Origin: Zwartia panacis
GTDB lineage: Bacteria > Pseudomonadota > Gammaproteobacteria > Burkholderiales > Burkholderiaceae_B
NCBI RefSeq assembly: GCF_030410395.1
Contig: NZ_JAUHHF010000006.1
Span: 111,524 to 175,523 of the forward strand
DNA: 64,000 nucleotides
Reading direction: 5' to 3'
How positions within the stretch are numbered: the first letter of the stretch is position 1; every line of letters begins with the position of its first letter. The notes beneath the pieces were generated by a model that made no database searches, was not told the DNA's origin, and worked only from the letters and a program-made list of their open reading frames with translations. Below are positions 8,881 to 16,872 of the stretch, piece by piece. The translations under genes and the position numbers were made by a program.

Positions 8881-10386
8881 TTATTTCGTGGTTTTAAATC
8901 GTCTGTACAGACTCGGTGCAACGATGACCACGACTGCCGCGATCCAGAGTCCGATGCTGATTGGGCTCTGGAACAAAATGCCAAGTTCCCCATTGGTAAT
9001 GGAGAGTGCTCGGCGTAAATTCTGCTCCATCATTTCGCCTAGCACGACCCCTAGAACCAGCGGCGGCATGGGAAGTCCCATTTTGCGCAAAATATAGCCG
9101 ATCACACCGATTGCCACGACCAGACCCAGATCAAAGGTCGCCGAGTGCAACGCGAAAACACCCACAAAGCTGATCGTCAAAATGCCGGGGACGAGCAGCC
9201 ACGGCGGTACTTTCAGCATCGAAGCAAACACACGAACCATTGGGATATTCATGAACAACAACATGAGGTTTGCGACGAACAGGGAAGCGATCAAACCCCA
9301 GACGAGTTGTGGTTGCTGGTCGAACAATACGGGTCCAGGCGTGATGTTGTAGAGTGAAAGCGCGCCCATCATCACGGCTGTCGTGCCTGAGCCAGGCACA
9401 CCGAGTGTCAGCATGGGAATGAACGATCCTGTTGCCGCGCTGTTGTTCGCGGCCTCTGGAGCAGCCAGCCCTCGCAAATCGCCGCGTCCGAATTTTGCGT
9501 CGGGATCCCTGTTTTCATAATGCTTCTTTTCATAGGCGTATGTCACCGCCGATGCGACGCTTGCCCCTGCTCCAGGCAAAACACCGATAAAGAAACCCAT
9601 GACTGAGGCTCTCAACGTACTCCACCAGGTAAACACTAGTTCTTTGAAATTGAACATTTTGCGTGTGCTCGGCGGCACATCGATCGAGACACCCGTTAAA
9701 GAGTTTTCAAGCATTTGGAGCATTTCGGCAACAGCAAACAAGCCTATCACCACCACGACGAACGCAATGCCATCCGATAAATTGGGGTGATCAAAGGTGT
9801 AACGGTAAACCCCGGAGTTGGCGTCCACACCGACTGTTGAAATCGCTAGCCCAATCATTGCGGCCAGCACACCTTTGACAGGTTGATCGCCTAGCAGGCT
9901 TGTCAGTGCGCAAAAGGCAAAAACCATTAGCACAAAATATTCGGCCGGACCGAAGGCAAGTGCCCAGTTCGCCAGTACTGGCGCGAAGAATACAATTCCA
10001 ATCACACCGATCAATGAGCCTACAAAAGAAGACCAGGCTGAGATTGAGAGCGCGACGTTGGCCAGACCTTGACGGGCAAGTGGGTAACCATCGAGCGTCG
10101 TCATCACCGCGGCGGCCTCGCCAGGCACATTCAGCAAAATCGAAGTGATCCGGCCGCCATATTCGGCGCCCACATAAACCGCAGCGAGCAAAATCAGAGA
10201 TGTTTCTGGTGGAAGGTTCATCGCAAAAGCGATCGGGATGAGCATCGCTACGCCATTGATGGGCCCTAGACCCGGCAAGACGCCGACGATCGTCCCGAAA
10301 AACGAGCCAATTGCCGCGACCAAAAGATTGAGCGGGGTAAATGCAACACCAAAACCGATACCGAGCTGTTCAAAAATGCCGCTCAT
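8881..10386 (-). CDS. tctA: tripartite tricarboxylate transporter permease TctA
   Basis: 501-aa large membrane component of a TctCBA secondary importer, with about 11-12 membrane segments. Diagnostic blocks are GVLPGLGPINGVAMLIP near residue 38, AEYGGRITSILLNVPG, and the repeat GVLPGAGASVASAV in the second half. The frame stays open upstream, but the family start MSGIFEQLG is the ATG at 10384-10386, which overlaps the tctB stop (ATGA). Length matches the family. The protein presumably takes a di- or tricarboxylate from the TctC receptor encoded at 10899-11891. Confidence 0.93.
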   Translation of the reverse strand: MSGIFEQLGIGFGVAFTPLNLLVAAIGSFFGTIVGVLPGLGPINGVAMLIPIAFAMNLPPETSLILLAAVYVGAEYGGRITSILLNVPGEAAAVMTTLDGYPLARQGLANVALSISAWSSFVGSLIGVIGIVFFAPVLANWALAFGPAEYFVLMVFAFCALTSLLGDQPVKGVLAAMIGLAISTVGVDANSGVYRYTFDHPNLSDGIAFVVVVIGLFAVAEMLQMLENSLTGVSIDVPPSTRKMFNFKELVFTWWSTLRASVMGFFIGVLPGAGASVASAVTYAYEKKHYENRDPDAKFGRGDLRGLAAPEAANNSAATGSFIPMLTLGVPGSGTTAVMMGALSLYNITPGPVLFDQQPQLVWGLIASLFVANLMLLFMNIPMVRVFASMLKVPPWLLVPGILTISFVGVFALHSATFDLGLVVAIGVIGYILRKMGLPMPPLVLGVVLGEMMEQNLRRALSITNGELGILFQSPISIGLWIAAVVVIVAPSLYRRFKTTK

Positions 10387-10826
10387 AAAAATGCTCCCAG
10401 AACACCTGCAGGAAGAACGACATCCAATAATTTGTCGAAAATCACAAAAAACAAAATACCCATTCCAGCGCCACCGATCAGTGCTTTGATCCAGGTGCCG
10501 CCAAACAAACGTGCGACCAGCGTTGTCATCAGCGCGGTTGAAATAATGAAACCCAGCAGCTGGAATGTCGCGGCATACGCACTGAGTATCGCGATCATCA
10601 GCCAGATTCGGGCGTTTGCCGCGCGACTGTTGGGCTCGACACGGTGACCACCCTTGATCACGAGGATGAGTCCGCACAATGCAATGATTGCCGAGATCCC
10701 AAGCGGGAAAGCGCGTGGACCGATTGGCTCGTAAGAGAAGGCCGCCTCAAGGCTGTGTCCGTACCACGCTAGAAAAGCGGCGAGTGCCAGCGCCAGCGCG
10801 CCCAGTTTTCGATCATCAAGAGCCAT
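10383..10826 (-). CDS. tctB: tripartite tricarboxylate transporter small membrane protein TctB
   Basis: 147-aa inner-membrane protein with four predicted membrane helices and the TctB pattern (EPIGPRAFPLGISAI near residue 35). I place the start at the ATG at 10824-10826 (MALDDRKLG), which has GAGGTG upstream. The longer frame to 10898 would run through the terminator-like hairpin and has no ribosome site. It overlaps tctA by four bases, so the two membrane subunits are translationally coupled. Confidence 0.88.
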   Translation of the reverse strand: MALDDRKLGALALALAAFLAWYGHSLEAAFSYEPIGPRAFPLGISAIIALCGLILVIKGGHRVEPNSRAANARIWLMIAILSAYAATFQLLGFIISTALMTTLVARLFGGTWIKALIGGAGMGILFFVIFDKLLDVVLPAGVLGAFL

Positions 10827-10846
10827 CTTGCACCTCAATTTCTTCA

Positions 10847-10887
10847 AATAAAAAAGCGCTGAACAGACCTTGTGGTCTGTCCAGCGC
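10847..10887 (-). terminator. intra-operon terminator/attenuator between tctC and tctB
   Basis: On the minus strand the arms 10874-10887 and 10856-10869 pair over 13 of 14 positions (GCGCTG and ACAGACC blocks) around a four-base loop, followed by a T-rich tract (complement of 10847-10855). It starts 12 bases after the tctC stop and ends about 20 bases before the tctB start. This would give more receptor than permease mRNA. Confidence 0.8.
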
Positions 10888-10898
10888 ATGGACTTCAT

Positions 10899-11891
10899 TT
10901 ACTTCTTAATTAGACCAAAGGTGTCTGCAAGCTCGGCATACTCTTTGACTTGTTGCTTGACATAGCGGTCAAGCTCGGCACCCGTCATATCGAAAGGAAA
11001 CAGACCTTGCTGCTCGCGCAGCTTGGCGTACTCGGGGGAAGCCATCGTCTTTTTGAAGGCGTCCACCCACCAGTCGTAGTCTTTATCGGAAACTTTAGGT
11101 CCGAGATAAAAGCCACGGATGATCGGCCAGTTGATTTTGTAGCCTTGTTCAGTCGCTGTCGGAATATCGGCGAGTTTGCCTGGCAAACGCTTGTCATGAT
11201 AAATGGCCAAGACGCGAAGGGGAGCGCCGCTGTCCAGCAATGTTGCGGCCTCGGCTGCATCGCCCATCATGACTTGAATATGACCACCACGCAACGCTGT
11301 TGCGGTTTCACCGCCGCCTTCAAAGGCGACAAAGCGCATTTTCTTGTAGTCGACGCCAGCGGCTTTTGCGGTCAAAGCGGCTTTCATCCAGTCCTGGCTG
11401 CCCACGGAGCCGCCTGCACCGAACACAACCTTGGTCGGATCCTGCTGAAGAGCCGTCATGACACTCTTGAGATCTTTGAAAGGAGAATCATTGCGCACGA
11501 TGATCACACCAAAATCGGCACCAATCGCGGCAAGCCAGCGCACATCATTGACGTTGTATTTGCCAAACTTACCTTGCGCGAGGTTCAGCAAGGAGCCACC
11601 AGAATAGGCCACAATCGTGCCGCCTTCGGCAGGGCGCTGCGTGACAATGGTGTTGTAAGCGACCGCACCGATACCGCCGGGCATGTAGGAAATGCGCAGA
11701 GGGTCCTTGAGCACTTGAGAGTCTTTCAGGGCCGCTTGGGCGAGTCTGCAAGTCAGGTCAAAACCGCCGCCTGGTTTGGCGGGCGCAATACATTCTGGTT
11801 TAGCTGGTTGGGCGACTGCGCTGAAAGAAGTCACAGAAAGCGCAGCAGTCAGGGCAAGAGCGCCCATTGATGCCATAGTTTTCATTAGCAC
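10899..11891 (-). CDS. tctC: TctC tricarboxylate receptor
   Basis: 330-aa periplasmic receptor with a signal peptide ending around AVAQP (about residue 28). The motif ECIAPAKPGGGFDLTCR is typical of true TctC proteins that bind citrate-like tricarboxylates, more so than the generic Bug receptors elsewhere in the window. The start is either GTG at 11891, five bases after GGAGG, or the in-frame ATG six bases further in. It heads the tctCBA set, and a terminator-like hairpin follows it before tctB. The divergent PhnD-like gene shares its upstream region. Confidence 0.9.
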   Translation of the reverse strand: MLMKTMASMGALALTAALSVTSFSAVAQPAKPECIAPAKPGGGFDLTCRLAQAALKDSQVLKDPLRISYMPGGIGAVAYNTIVTQRPAEGGTIVAYSGGSLLNLAQGKFGKYNVNDVRWLAAIGADFGVIIVRNDSPFKDLKSVMTALQQDPTKVVFGAGGSVGSQDWMKAALTAKAAGVDYKKMRFVAFEGGGETATALRGGHIQVMMGDAAEAATLLDSGAPLRVLAIYHDKRLPGKLADIPTATEQGYKINWPIIRGFYLGPKVSDKDYDWWVDAFKKTMASPEYAKLREQQGLFPFDMTGAELDRYVKQQVKEYAELADTFGLIKK

Positions 11892-12040
11892 GAAGGCCTC
11901 CGATTGAAGATGTCTGGACGCCTATTATCTCGCAAGTGTTGACGCTTATGGAAACGGATCCCTAGTGACTTTCCCTTGTTGCGGTGCACCAAATTCTTGA
12001 TCAAAAAGGGTTTATCCCGGGAGTTGAGGTCGGTCTCTCC

Positions 12041-12046
12041 TATACT
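12041..12046 (+). promoter_or_regulatory. possible -10 element before the PhnD-like gene
   Basis: TATACT lies 27 bases before a ribosome-site-like AGGTGA (12069-12074) that precedes the TTG codon at 12080. A transcript starting near 12053 would exclude the longer in-frame start at 11984. No good -35 box is seen. Confidence 0.35.
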
Positions 12047-12079
12047 AAGAGCACCCTTAACCGTTTTCAGGTGACCCTT

Positions 12080-12961
12080 TTGTTTACATCTTTCTCCAAG
12101 CGCCGGATTTCTCGCGCAATGACTGTCGCCACGATCACAGTCGCCACTTTTTTAGCTGGTGTCTCTCATGCTCAGCAGGTTCTGCGCGTGACCACCATCC
12201 CTGAAGAGGCCGCGACCGAGCAAATGCGTAAGTTTGGTCCGCTGACCAAGTATCTGGAGCAAGCGGTGGGCATGAAGGTCAGCTTCGTGCCAGTCAATGA
12301 TTATCCGGCCGCTGTCGAAGCTCTGGTTAACAAACAGGTTGATCTGGTGTGGTTTGGAGGGTTCACTTATGTTCAGGCGCAAATCCGCTCTGGTGGAAAA
12401 ATCGTGCCGATCGCTCAACGCGAAGAGGACACCAAGTTTCGTTCCGTATTCATCACTCAAAAGAATTCCGGCATCACAAGGCTTGCCGACCTGAAAGGCA
12501 AACAGGTGAGTTTTGGATCCCAGTCCAGCACCTCGGGTCACTTAATGCCGCGCTCGTTCTTGCTCGAAGCCGGCTTGGACCCCGACCGCGATTTCAAGCG
12601 CGTGGCATACTCTGGCGCCCATGATGCGACGATTGCATCAGTCGTAAGCGGCCGGGTGGATGCCGCTGCGCTTGACATCACGGTCTGGCAAAAGTTCGTG
12701 AATGAAAAAAAGGTCGACACCAGTAAAGTCGATGTGTTTTACACCACCCCGCCTTATTTCAATTACAACTGGTCAGTCAACGCGGATATGCCGGTTGAAT
12801 TACGCGACAAAATTACCAAGGCTTTGCTTGCCCTCGATATGAACACGCCGGAGGGTAAAGAGATCCTGACCTTGAACCGCGCCAGCAAATATATCCCTAC
12901 GACACCAGACAATTACAAAGGTCTTGAGTCCGCTGGTAGAAGCGCAGGTTTGATCAAATAA
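12080..12961 (+). CDS. PhnD-like ABC substrate-binding protein (phosphonate/phosphite type)
   Basis: 293 aa if read from TTG 12080. The signal peptide then has a positive n-region (KRRISR) and cleaves near SHAQQ. Starting at the ATG at 12119 would lose the basic residues, while the frame open from 11984 begins upstream of the likely promoter. The mature part (TTIPEEAATEQMRKFGPLTKYLE, then LVWFGGFTYVQA and SSTSGHLMPRSFL) is the PhnD/PtxB fold that binds phosphonates, phosphite or similar oxyanions. Its stop overlaps the ATPase start (TAATG). No C-P lyase or phosphite oxidase gene is in view, so the ligand is open. Confidence 0.87.
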   Translation: MFTSFSKRRISRAMTVATITVATFLAGVSHAQQVLRVTTIPEEAATEQMRKFGPLTKYLEQAVGMKVSFVPVNDYPAAVEALVNKQVDLVWFGGFTYVQAQIRSGGKIVPIAQREEDTKFRSVFITQKNSGITRLADLKGKQVSFGSQSSTSGHLMPRSFLLEAGLDPDRDFKRVAYSGAHDATIASVVSGRVDAAALDITVWQKFVNEKKVDTSKVDVFYTTPPYFNYNWSVNADMPVELRDKITKALLALDMNTPEGKEILTLNRASKYIPTTPDNYKGLESAGRSAGLIK

Positions 12962-13806
12962 TGTCTGGGTTGCGGATTGAGCTGGAGGACGTCACTGCTC
13001 GCCATCCTGCTGCCAGTGCCAACATGCGTGCAGCGATTGATCAATTGTCTCTGACGATCTCTCCGGGTGAACACGTTGCGGTGATTGGTCCTTCAGGCGC
13101 GGGTAAAACGACCTTGCTTCAGTTGCTGGGCGCTGCGCTGAAGCCTTCCCATGGGAGAGTGCTGATGGATCGCGACCCGGTCTGGTCGCTCTCCACGAGA
13201 AATTTGCAGCGTCAACGTGGACAATTGTTTTATGCGCCCCAGAGCCCTCCATTACCTCCCAGGCAGCGCGTGATTGTCTCTCTTCTGGCCGCAAAGTTGC
13301 CAGAGCTATCACTTTGGGGCAGCATCAGGAATCTGATCTATCCGCAACATGTTGACGAAGTCGCGCAGGCTCTTTCCCAGTTTGATTTGAAAGAAAAGTT
13401 ATGGGAGCGCGTCGATCGTCTCTCGGGCGGGGAGCGGCAGCGCGTGGGGTTGGCGCGAGCTTTGCTTGCGCCTGCAAAACTGTGGCTGGTCGATGAACCT
13501 TTGTCCGCACTCGACCCCACTCGCGCTCGCCAGGCTATTGCGACACTTGTACGCGAGGCGCGCGCACGACAAGTGACATTGGTGACCAGCTTGCATCAGG
13601 TGAATGTGGCGACTACAGAGTTTCCTCGTGTCCTCGGACTGCGTGATGGTCGTCTGGTATTCGATCTGCTCGGTCCTGAAGTGACACAAGAGCGATTATC
13701 TGAACTTTACGCGCAGTTTGAGTACGAACTTGCCCAAGTTGAAACCCCTCACGCCTTGCATGAAGTCCCTGCGGTGAAACGGGAGATTCGCGTTGGTTGC
13801 GCTTAA
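12961..13806 (+). CDS. PhnC-like ABC ATP-binding protein
   Basis: 281-aa cytoplasmic ATPase. Walker A GPSGAGKTTLLQ lies near residue 42, the signature [16 protein letters not shown] near 155, Walker B LWLVDEPLSALD, and an H-loop in TSLHQVN. The HQ-containing switch and the length match PhnC of phosphonate importers. It starts on the A of the preceding stop, and its last 14 bases overlap the first permease, giving a tightly coupled operon. Confidence 0.9.
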   Translation: MSGLRIELEDVTARHPAASANMRAAIDQLSLTISPGEHVAVIGPSGAGKTTLLQLLGAALKPSHGRVLMDRDPVWSLSTRNLQRQRGQLFYAPQSPPLPPRQRVIVSLLAAKLPELSLWGSIRNLIYPQHVDEVAQALSQFDLKEKLWERVDRLSGGERQRVGLARALLAPAKLWLVDEPLSALDPTRARQAIATLVREARARQVTLVTSLHQVNVATTEFPRVLGLRDGRLVFDLLGPEVTQERLSELYAQFEYELAQVETPHALHEVPAVKREIRVGCA

Positions 13807-14623
13807 GGCTCCTGAGCTGCGTGACCCCGCGTGGTCGCGACGCGTGTTCTGGTTTGTCGCAGCCTGTTTGCTGATGTGGCCCGCACTCGTGACAACCGAG
13901 TTCAGGCCATGGGTTTTTTTCGAAACCGATAATTTAAAAGTTACGGTACGTTTTCTGGCGGATTTTTTTCCACCCGCATTGAATTCTGAGTTTTTACAGT
14001 TAGTCGCACGCGAAGCTTGGCGTACCGTTGCGATCGCGACGGCAGGGACTTTTTTGGCGCTTGTGTTGGCGATTCCACTCACGCTGCTTTCAACGACAGT
14101 CTTGTCTGTTTCTTCTTTGTCCGGACGCATGCAGGCTTTGCCATTTGTGCTGAGACAGCTGATCAGGTGGATATTGATACTGATGCGCAGTGTCCCTGAG
14201 CTCATTTGGGCGCTTGTATTTGTCCGCGTCGTGGGCCTGGGGCCCGCAGCGGGTGTGCTTGCCATTGGCTTGACCTACGCGGGCATGCTGGGCAAGGTAT
14301 ACGGTGAAATTTTAGAAAGTGGTGAACGCGAACCCGCGACTGCGCTCTTGCGTAATGGCGCTGGCAGATTGCAGACATTTTTTTACAGTGTGTTGCCAGG
14401 TAATGCGACTGAATTGACGAGTTACACAATTTATCGCTGGGAGTGCGCGATCAGGGCATCGACTGTTTTGGGCTTTGTCGGTGCTGGCGGCCTGGGACAG
14501 CAGATGGACAATTCGATGCGAATGTTCAATGGTTCCGAAGTCGCCACCATGTTGATTGTTTTTATTCTGCTGGTCGGGCTTGCCGACTTGTTGAGTACCT
14601 GGATGCGAAGGGCGCTCCAATGA
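13793..14623 (+). CDS. PhnE-like ABC permease, first copy
   Basis: 276-aa inner-membrane protein with a single permease domain and the PhnE-type EAA loop region (YGEILESGEREPATALLRNGAG near 165). The likely start is TTG at 13793, seven bases after GGGAG and inside the phnC-like 3' end. A second, related permease begins on its stop codon. Two-permease versions of this importer are known for phosphonate and phosphite systems and probably form a heterodimeric channel. Confidence 0.88.
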   Translation: MVALKAPELRDPAWSRRVFWFVAACLLMWPALVTTEFRPWVFFETDNLKVTVRFLADFFPPALNSEFLQLVAREAWRTVAIATAGTFLALVLAIPLTLLSTTVLSVSSLSGRMQALPFVLRQLIRWILILMRSVPELIWALVFVRVVGLGPAAGVLAIGLTYAGMLGKVYGEILESGEREPATALLRNGAGRLQTFFYSVLPGNATELTSYTIYRWECAIRASTVLGFVGAGGLGQQMDNSMRMFNGSEVATMLIVFILLVGLADLLSTWMRRALQ

Positions 14624-15468
14624 GTCAGCAATCGACAGAATCTTCTGCGCGGATGCGCCCGAATAATGTGCCCAAGCGTCCAAAGCATTGGATGCGGCTG
14701 AGTTCCCCTGTTTTCTGGGCATTATCTGGTAGTTTCGTTCTCATTTTCCTGAGTTTTTGGTCTCTCGATTTACAGCTTGCACGGGTCTTGTCTGTTGAGA
14801 GTATCGCTCGCATGGGTAAATTTTTAGGCGAGTTGCTCTCACCCAATTTTGAGCCGGTATTTCTTCACAAGCTGTGGCGCGCCAGTCTCGAAACTTTGGC
14901 TATGTCCGCGGTCGGTACTTTGATCGCGACTATTTTTGGCGTCTTGTTAGCCGTGCCTGCGAGCCGGAGTTATGACGGCGATCCTGCCCGCTGGAGATTT
15001 CCGACCCGTTTGCTTCTGAATGCATTGCGCGCCATCCCCGAGTTGGTTTGGGCGGCTTTATTGTTGATTTCCGCTGGTTTGGGTCCATTCGCAGGCACGC
15101 TCGCACTTGCCCTGCACACCACGGGCGTGTTGGGTCGGTTATTCGCCGAATCTATCGAAAACGCGCCTCAGCAAGCCGCTGTTGCGCTGAGGGTTCAGGG
15201 GGTGGGCGAGGGACGGGTGTTCCTCTATGCAACACTCCCTACGGTTTCTCCACAGTTGATGTCCTATGCGTTGTATCGTTGGGAAAATAATATTCGCGCC
15301 GCGGCCGTGCTTGGTGTGGTCGGTGGTGGTGGATTGGGTCAAATGTTGTCTTTTCACATGGGCCTGTTTCAAATGCAGGAAACAAGCAGTGTGCTGGCCG
15401 CTATGATTGTGTTGGTCATTCTCGTGGATACGCTGTCCTATTTCGCTAGACGTCTACTGTCTCGCTGA
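14620..15468 (+). CDS. PhnE-like ABC permease, second copy
   Basis: 282-aa permease related to its neighbour (LNALRAIPELVWAALL matches LILMRSVPELIWALVF, and AESIENAPQQAAVALRVQG is the EAA loop). The ATG at 14620 overlaps the previous stop (ATGA). The frame open from 14443 is only an extension into the first permease. Last gene of the four-gene importer. The barrel protein starts 46 bases on and may be in the same transcript. Confidence 0.88.
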   Translation: MSQQSTESSARMRPNNVPKRPKHWMRLSSPVFWALSGSFVLIFLSFWSLDLQLARVLSVESIARMGKFLGELLSPNFEPVFLHKLWRASLETLAMSAVGTLIATIFGVLLAVPASRSYDGDPARWRFPTRLLLNALRAIPELVWAALLLISAGLGPFAGTLALALHTTGVLGRLFAESIENAPQQAAVALRVQGVGEGRVFLYATLPTVSPQLMSYALYRWENNIRAAAVLGVVGGGGLGQMLSFHMGLFQMQETSSVLAAMIVLVILVDTLSYFARRLLSR

Positions 15469-15514
15469 GGTGAATGAGGACTTCCGATATTTTGTTTTGA
15501 CAAAAAATGGATGA

Positions 15515-16438
15515 ATGAATATGTTTAGTATGCCGAATTCCCTTCGCATGGGTGCAGCTCTTGCGCTCACGGCGCTATGTGCATCAGTTGTCGCCCAGCC
15601 GCGTCAATCGCCCGGCGAAACCAGCGTATCTGTGGGTCTCACGGGTTTGAATCAATTCAACACCCGCATCGTGGATGGTGGAAGTTTTAACTGGCAGGAT
15701 GCGTCAGCCAACGTCAATGTCACCAAACAGTTCACAAGCGCTTTTTCCGCAGGTGTGAGCGCCCGTTACAACTATCAGAACTGGTCATGGAGTGATCCTC
15801 AGGCGTTCGGTGGTCAAGCGCCTTGGACAGCGATCAGTACTCCCGCCTTGGGGATGAACTTTGGCTATTCCCCCAGCCCTGAGTGGCGTTTTGGTTTCGC
15901 ACCGACTGTGGAGTGGTCTGGCGAGACGGGGACCGGTACCGGCGGTACGGCGACTTATGGTGCCGTGATGAGTGTCGCGAGAACATTCTCCAAAGATTTG
16001 ACGCTTGGAGTTGGAGCTGGAGTATTTCGCCAGATTGACGAGACGAAAGTATTTCCATACCTGTTGGTTAATTGGAATATCACTGATAAATTGCGACTCG
16101 GTAACTCCCTGCCTGCCGGTCCTGCCGGTGGCGCGGGCCTCGAGCTCTCTTACGCATTGACGGAACAGTGGAGTATTGCAGGTGGAGGCGCGTATCGTTC
16201 CTACCGCTTCCGCCTAAACGAAAACAGTCCTGTGGCCAATGGCATTGGTCAAAACAGTTTCGTCCCCGTCTTTGCAAGACTATCCTACGCGATTGACCGT
16301 ACGACTCGTATTGACTTGTATGCCGCAGCGACAACTGCGGGTCGTTTGTCCGCGACAGACAGTTCTGGAACGACTCAGTACAGCACCAACTATCAAACCG
16401 GTTTTGCGATGGCGCTGTCGCTCTCCAAACGCTTCTGA
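15515..16438 (+). CDS. predicted outer-membrane beta-barrel protein
   Basis: 307 aa with a signal peptide (cleavage near VVAQP, about residue 28). The rest is rich in alternating polar/hydrophobic strands with aromatic ends (for example FSAGVSARYNYQNWSW and WRFGFAPTVEWSG). It ends in SLSKRF: a terminal Phe preceded by alternating residues is the usual signal for BAM-dependent insertion. I do not recognise a named family. Coming directly after the PhnDCEE-like importer, it could be a dedicated pore or receptor for the same solute. That is inference from position only. Confidence 0.7.
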   Translation: MNMFSMPNSLRMGAALALTALCASVVAQPRQSPGETSVSVGLTGLNQFNTRIVDGGSFNWQDASANVNVTKQFTSAFSAGVSARYNYQNWSWSDPQAFGGQAPWTAISTPALGMNFGYSPSPEWRFGFAPTVEWSGETGTGTGGTATYGAVMSVARTFSKDLTLGVGAGVFRQIDETKVFPYLLVNWNITDKLRLGNSLPAGPAGGAGLELSYALTEQWSIAGGGAYRSYRFRLNENSPVANGIGQNSFVPVFARLSYAIDRTTRIDLYAAATTAGRLSATDSSGTTQYSTNYQTGFAMALSLSKRF

Positions 16439-16443
16439 ACGGA

Positions 16444-16863
16444 TTATCCTGCTGAGAAAACCTGTTGAGGATCGGGCATGCCCTTCACCTCAACAGCGTT
16501 CCCCGAGAAGTCAAAGACAAGAAAAACCGATTGTTCGCGAGGTGTCCCGATGAAAATTCTGTCGGGAGCCATCGCAAAGTCGACCTTGGCGGCGATCAGG
16601 CTTGAGAGCATACGATCGTACACATCAGGTGTGACGATCACACCAAAGTGACGCAAAGGATAGTTTCCACGTCCAATGGTGATTGATTTGTGCGAGGCTT
16701 CAAGTTCTGAGAGCTGCGCGACAAGGTGGTGACCAAAGAAATCGATATCGAGTCTGTCGGTCTGTTGTCTCGTGACAGTGCATCCCAAAATATCCCGATA
16801 GAAACGCACCGTTGAGGCGATATCTTTGATCGGAATCGAGAGATGAATCATGGCCATGCTCAT
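16444..16863 (-). CDS. VOC-family (glyoxalase/dioxygenase fold) protein
   Basis: 139-aa cytoplasmic protein with the paired beta-alpha-beta-beta-beta modules of the vicinal oxygen chelate family. It opens with MIHLSIPIKDIASTVRFYRDILGC, and the second half has HFGVIVTPDVYDRML and a final NAVEVKG strand with a candidate metal Glu. VOC proteins include glyoxalases, extradiol dioxygenases and resistance proteins, and the reaction cannot be deduced. It starts 9 bases after the TRAP permease stop, so it is co-transcribed with a transporter and may act on the imported compound. Confidence 0.78.
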   Translation of the reverse strand: MSMAMIHLSIPIKDIASTVRFYRDILGCTVTRQQTDRLDIDFFGHHLVAQLSELEASHKSITIGRGNYPLRHFGVIVTPDVYDRMLSSLIAAKVDFAMAPDRIFIGTPREQSVFLVFDFSGNAVEVKGMPDPQQVFSAG

Positions 16864-16872
16864 GGCTGTCCC

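Noticed and set aside
8881..10677. 598-aa version of TctA
   Set aside because: The first 97 residues run through tctB in another frame and look unlike any transporter. The family start is the ATG at 10386.
10950..11870. 306-aa open frame on the plus strand
   Set aside because: Lies wholly antisense to tctC, which has a signal peptide and family motifs. The antisense translation is rich in His, Cys and Arg and shows no domain.
14443..15468. 341-aa version of the second PhnE-like permease
   Set aside because: The extra N-terminus overlaps the first permease out of frame. The ATG at 14620 gives the normal length.
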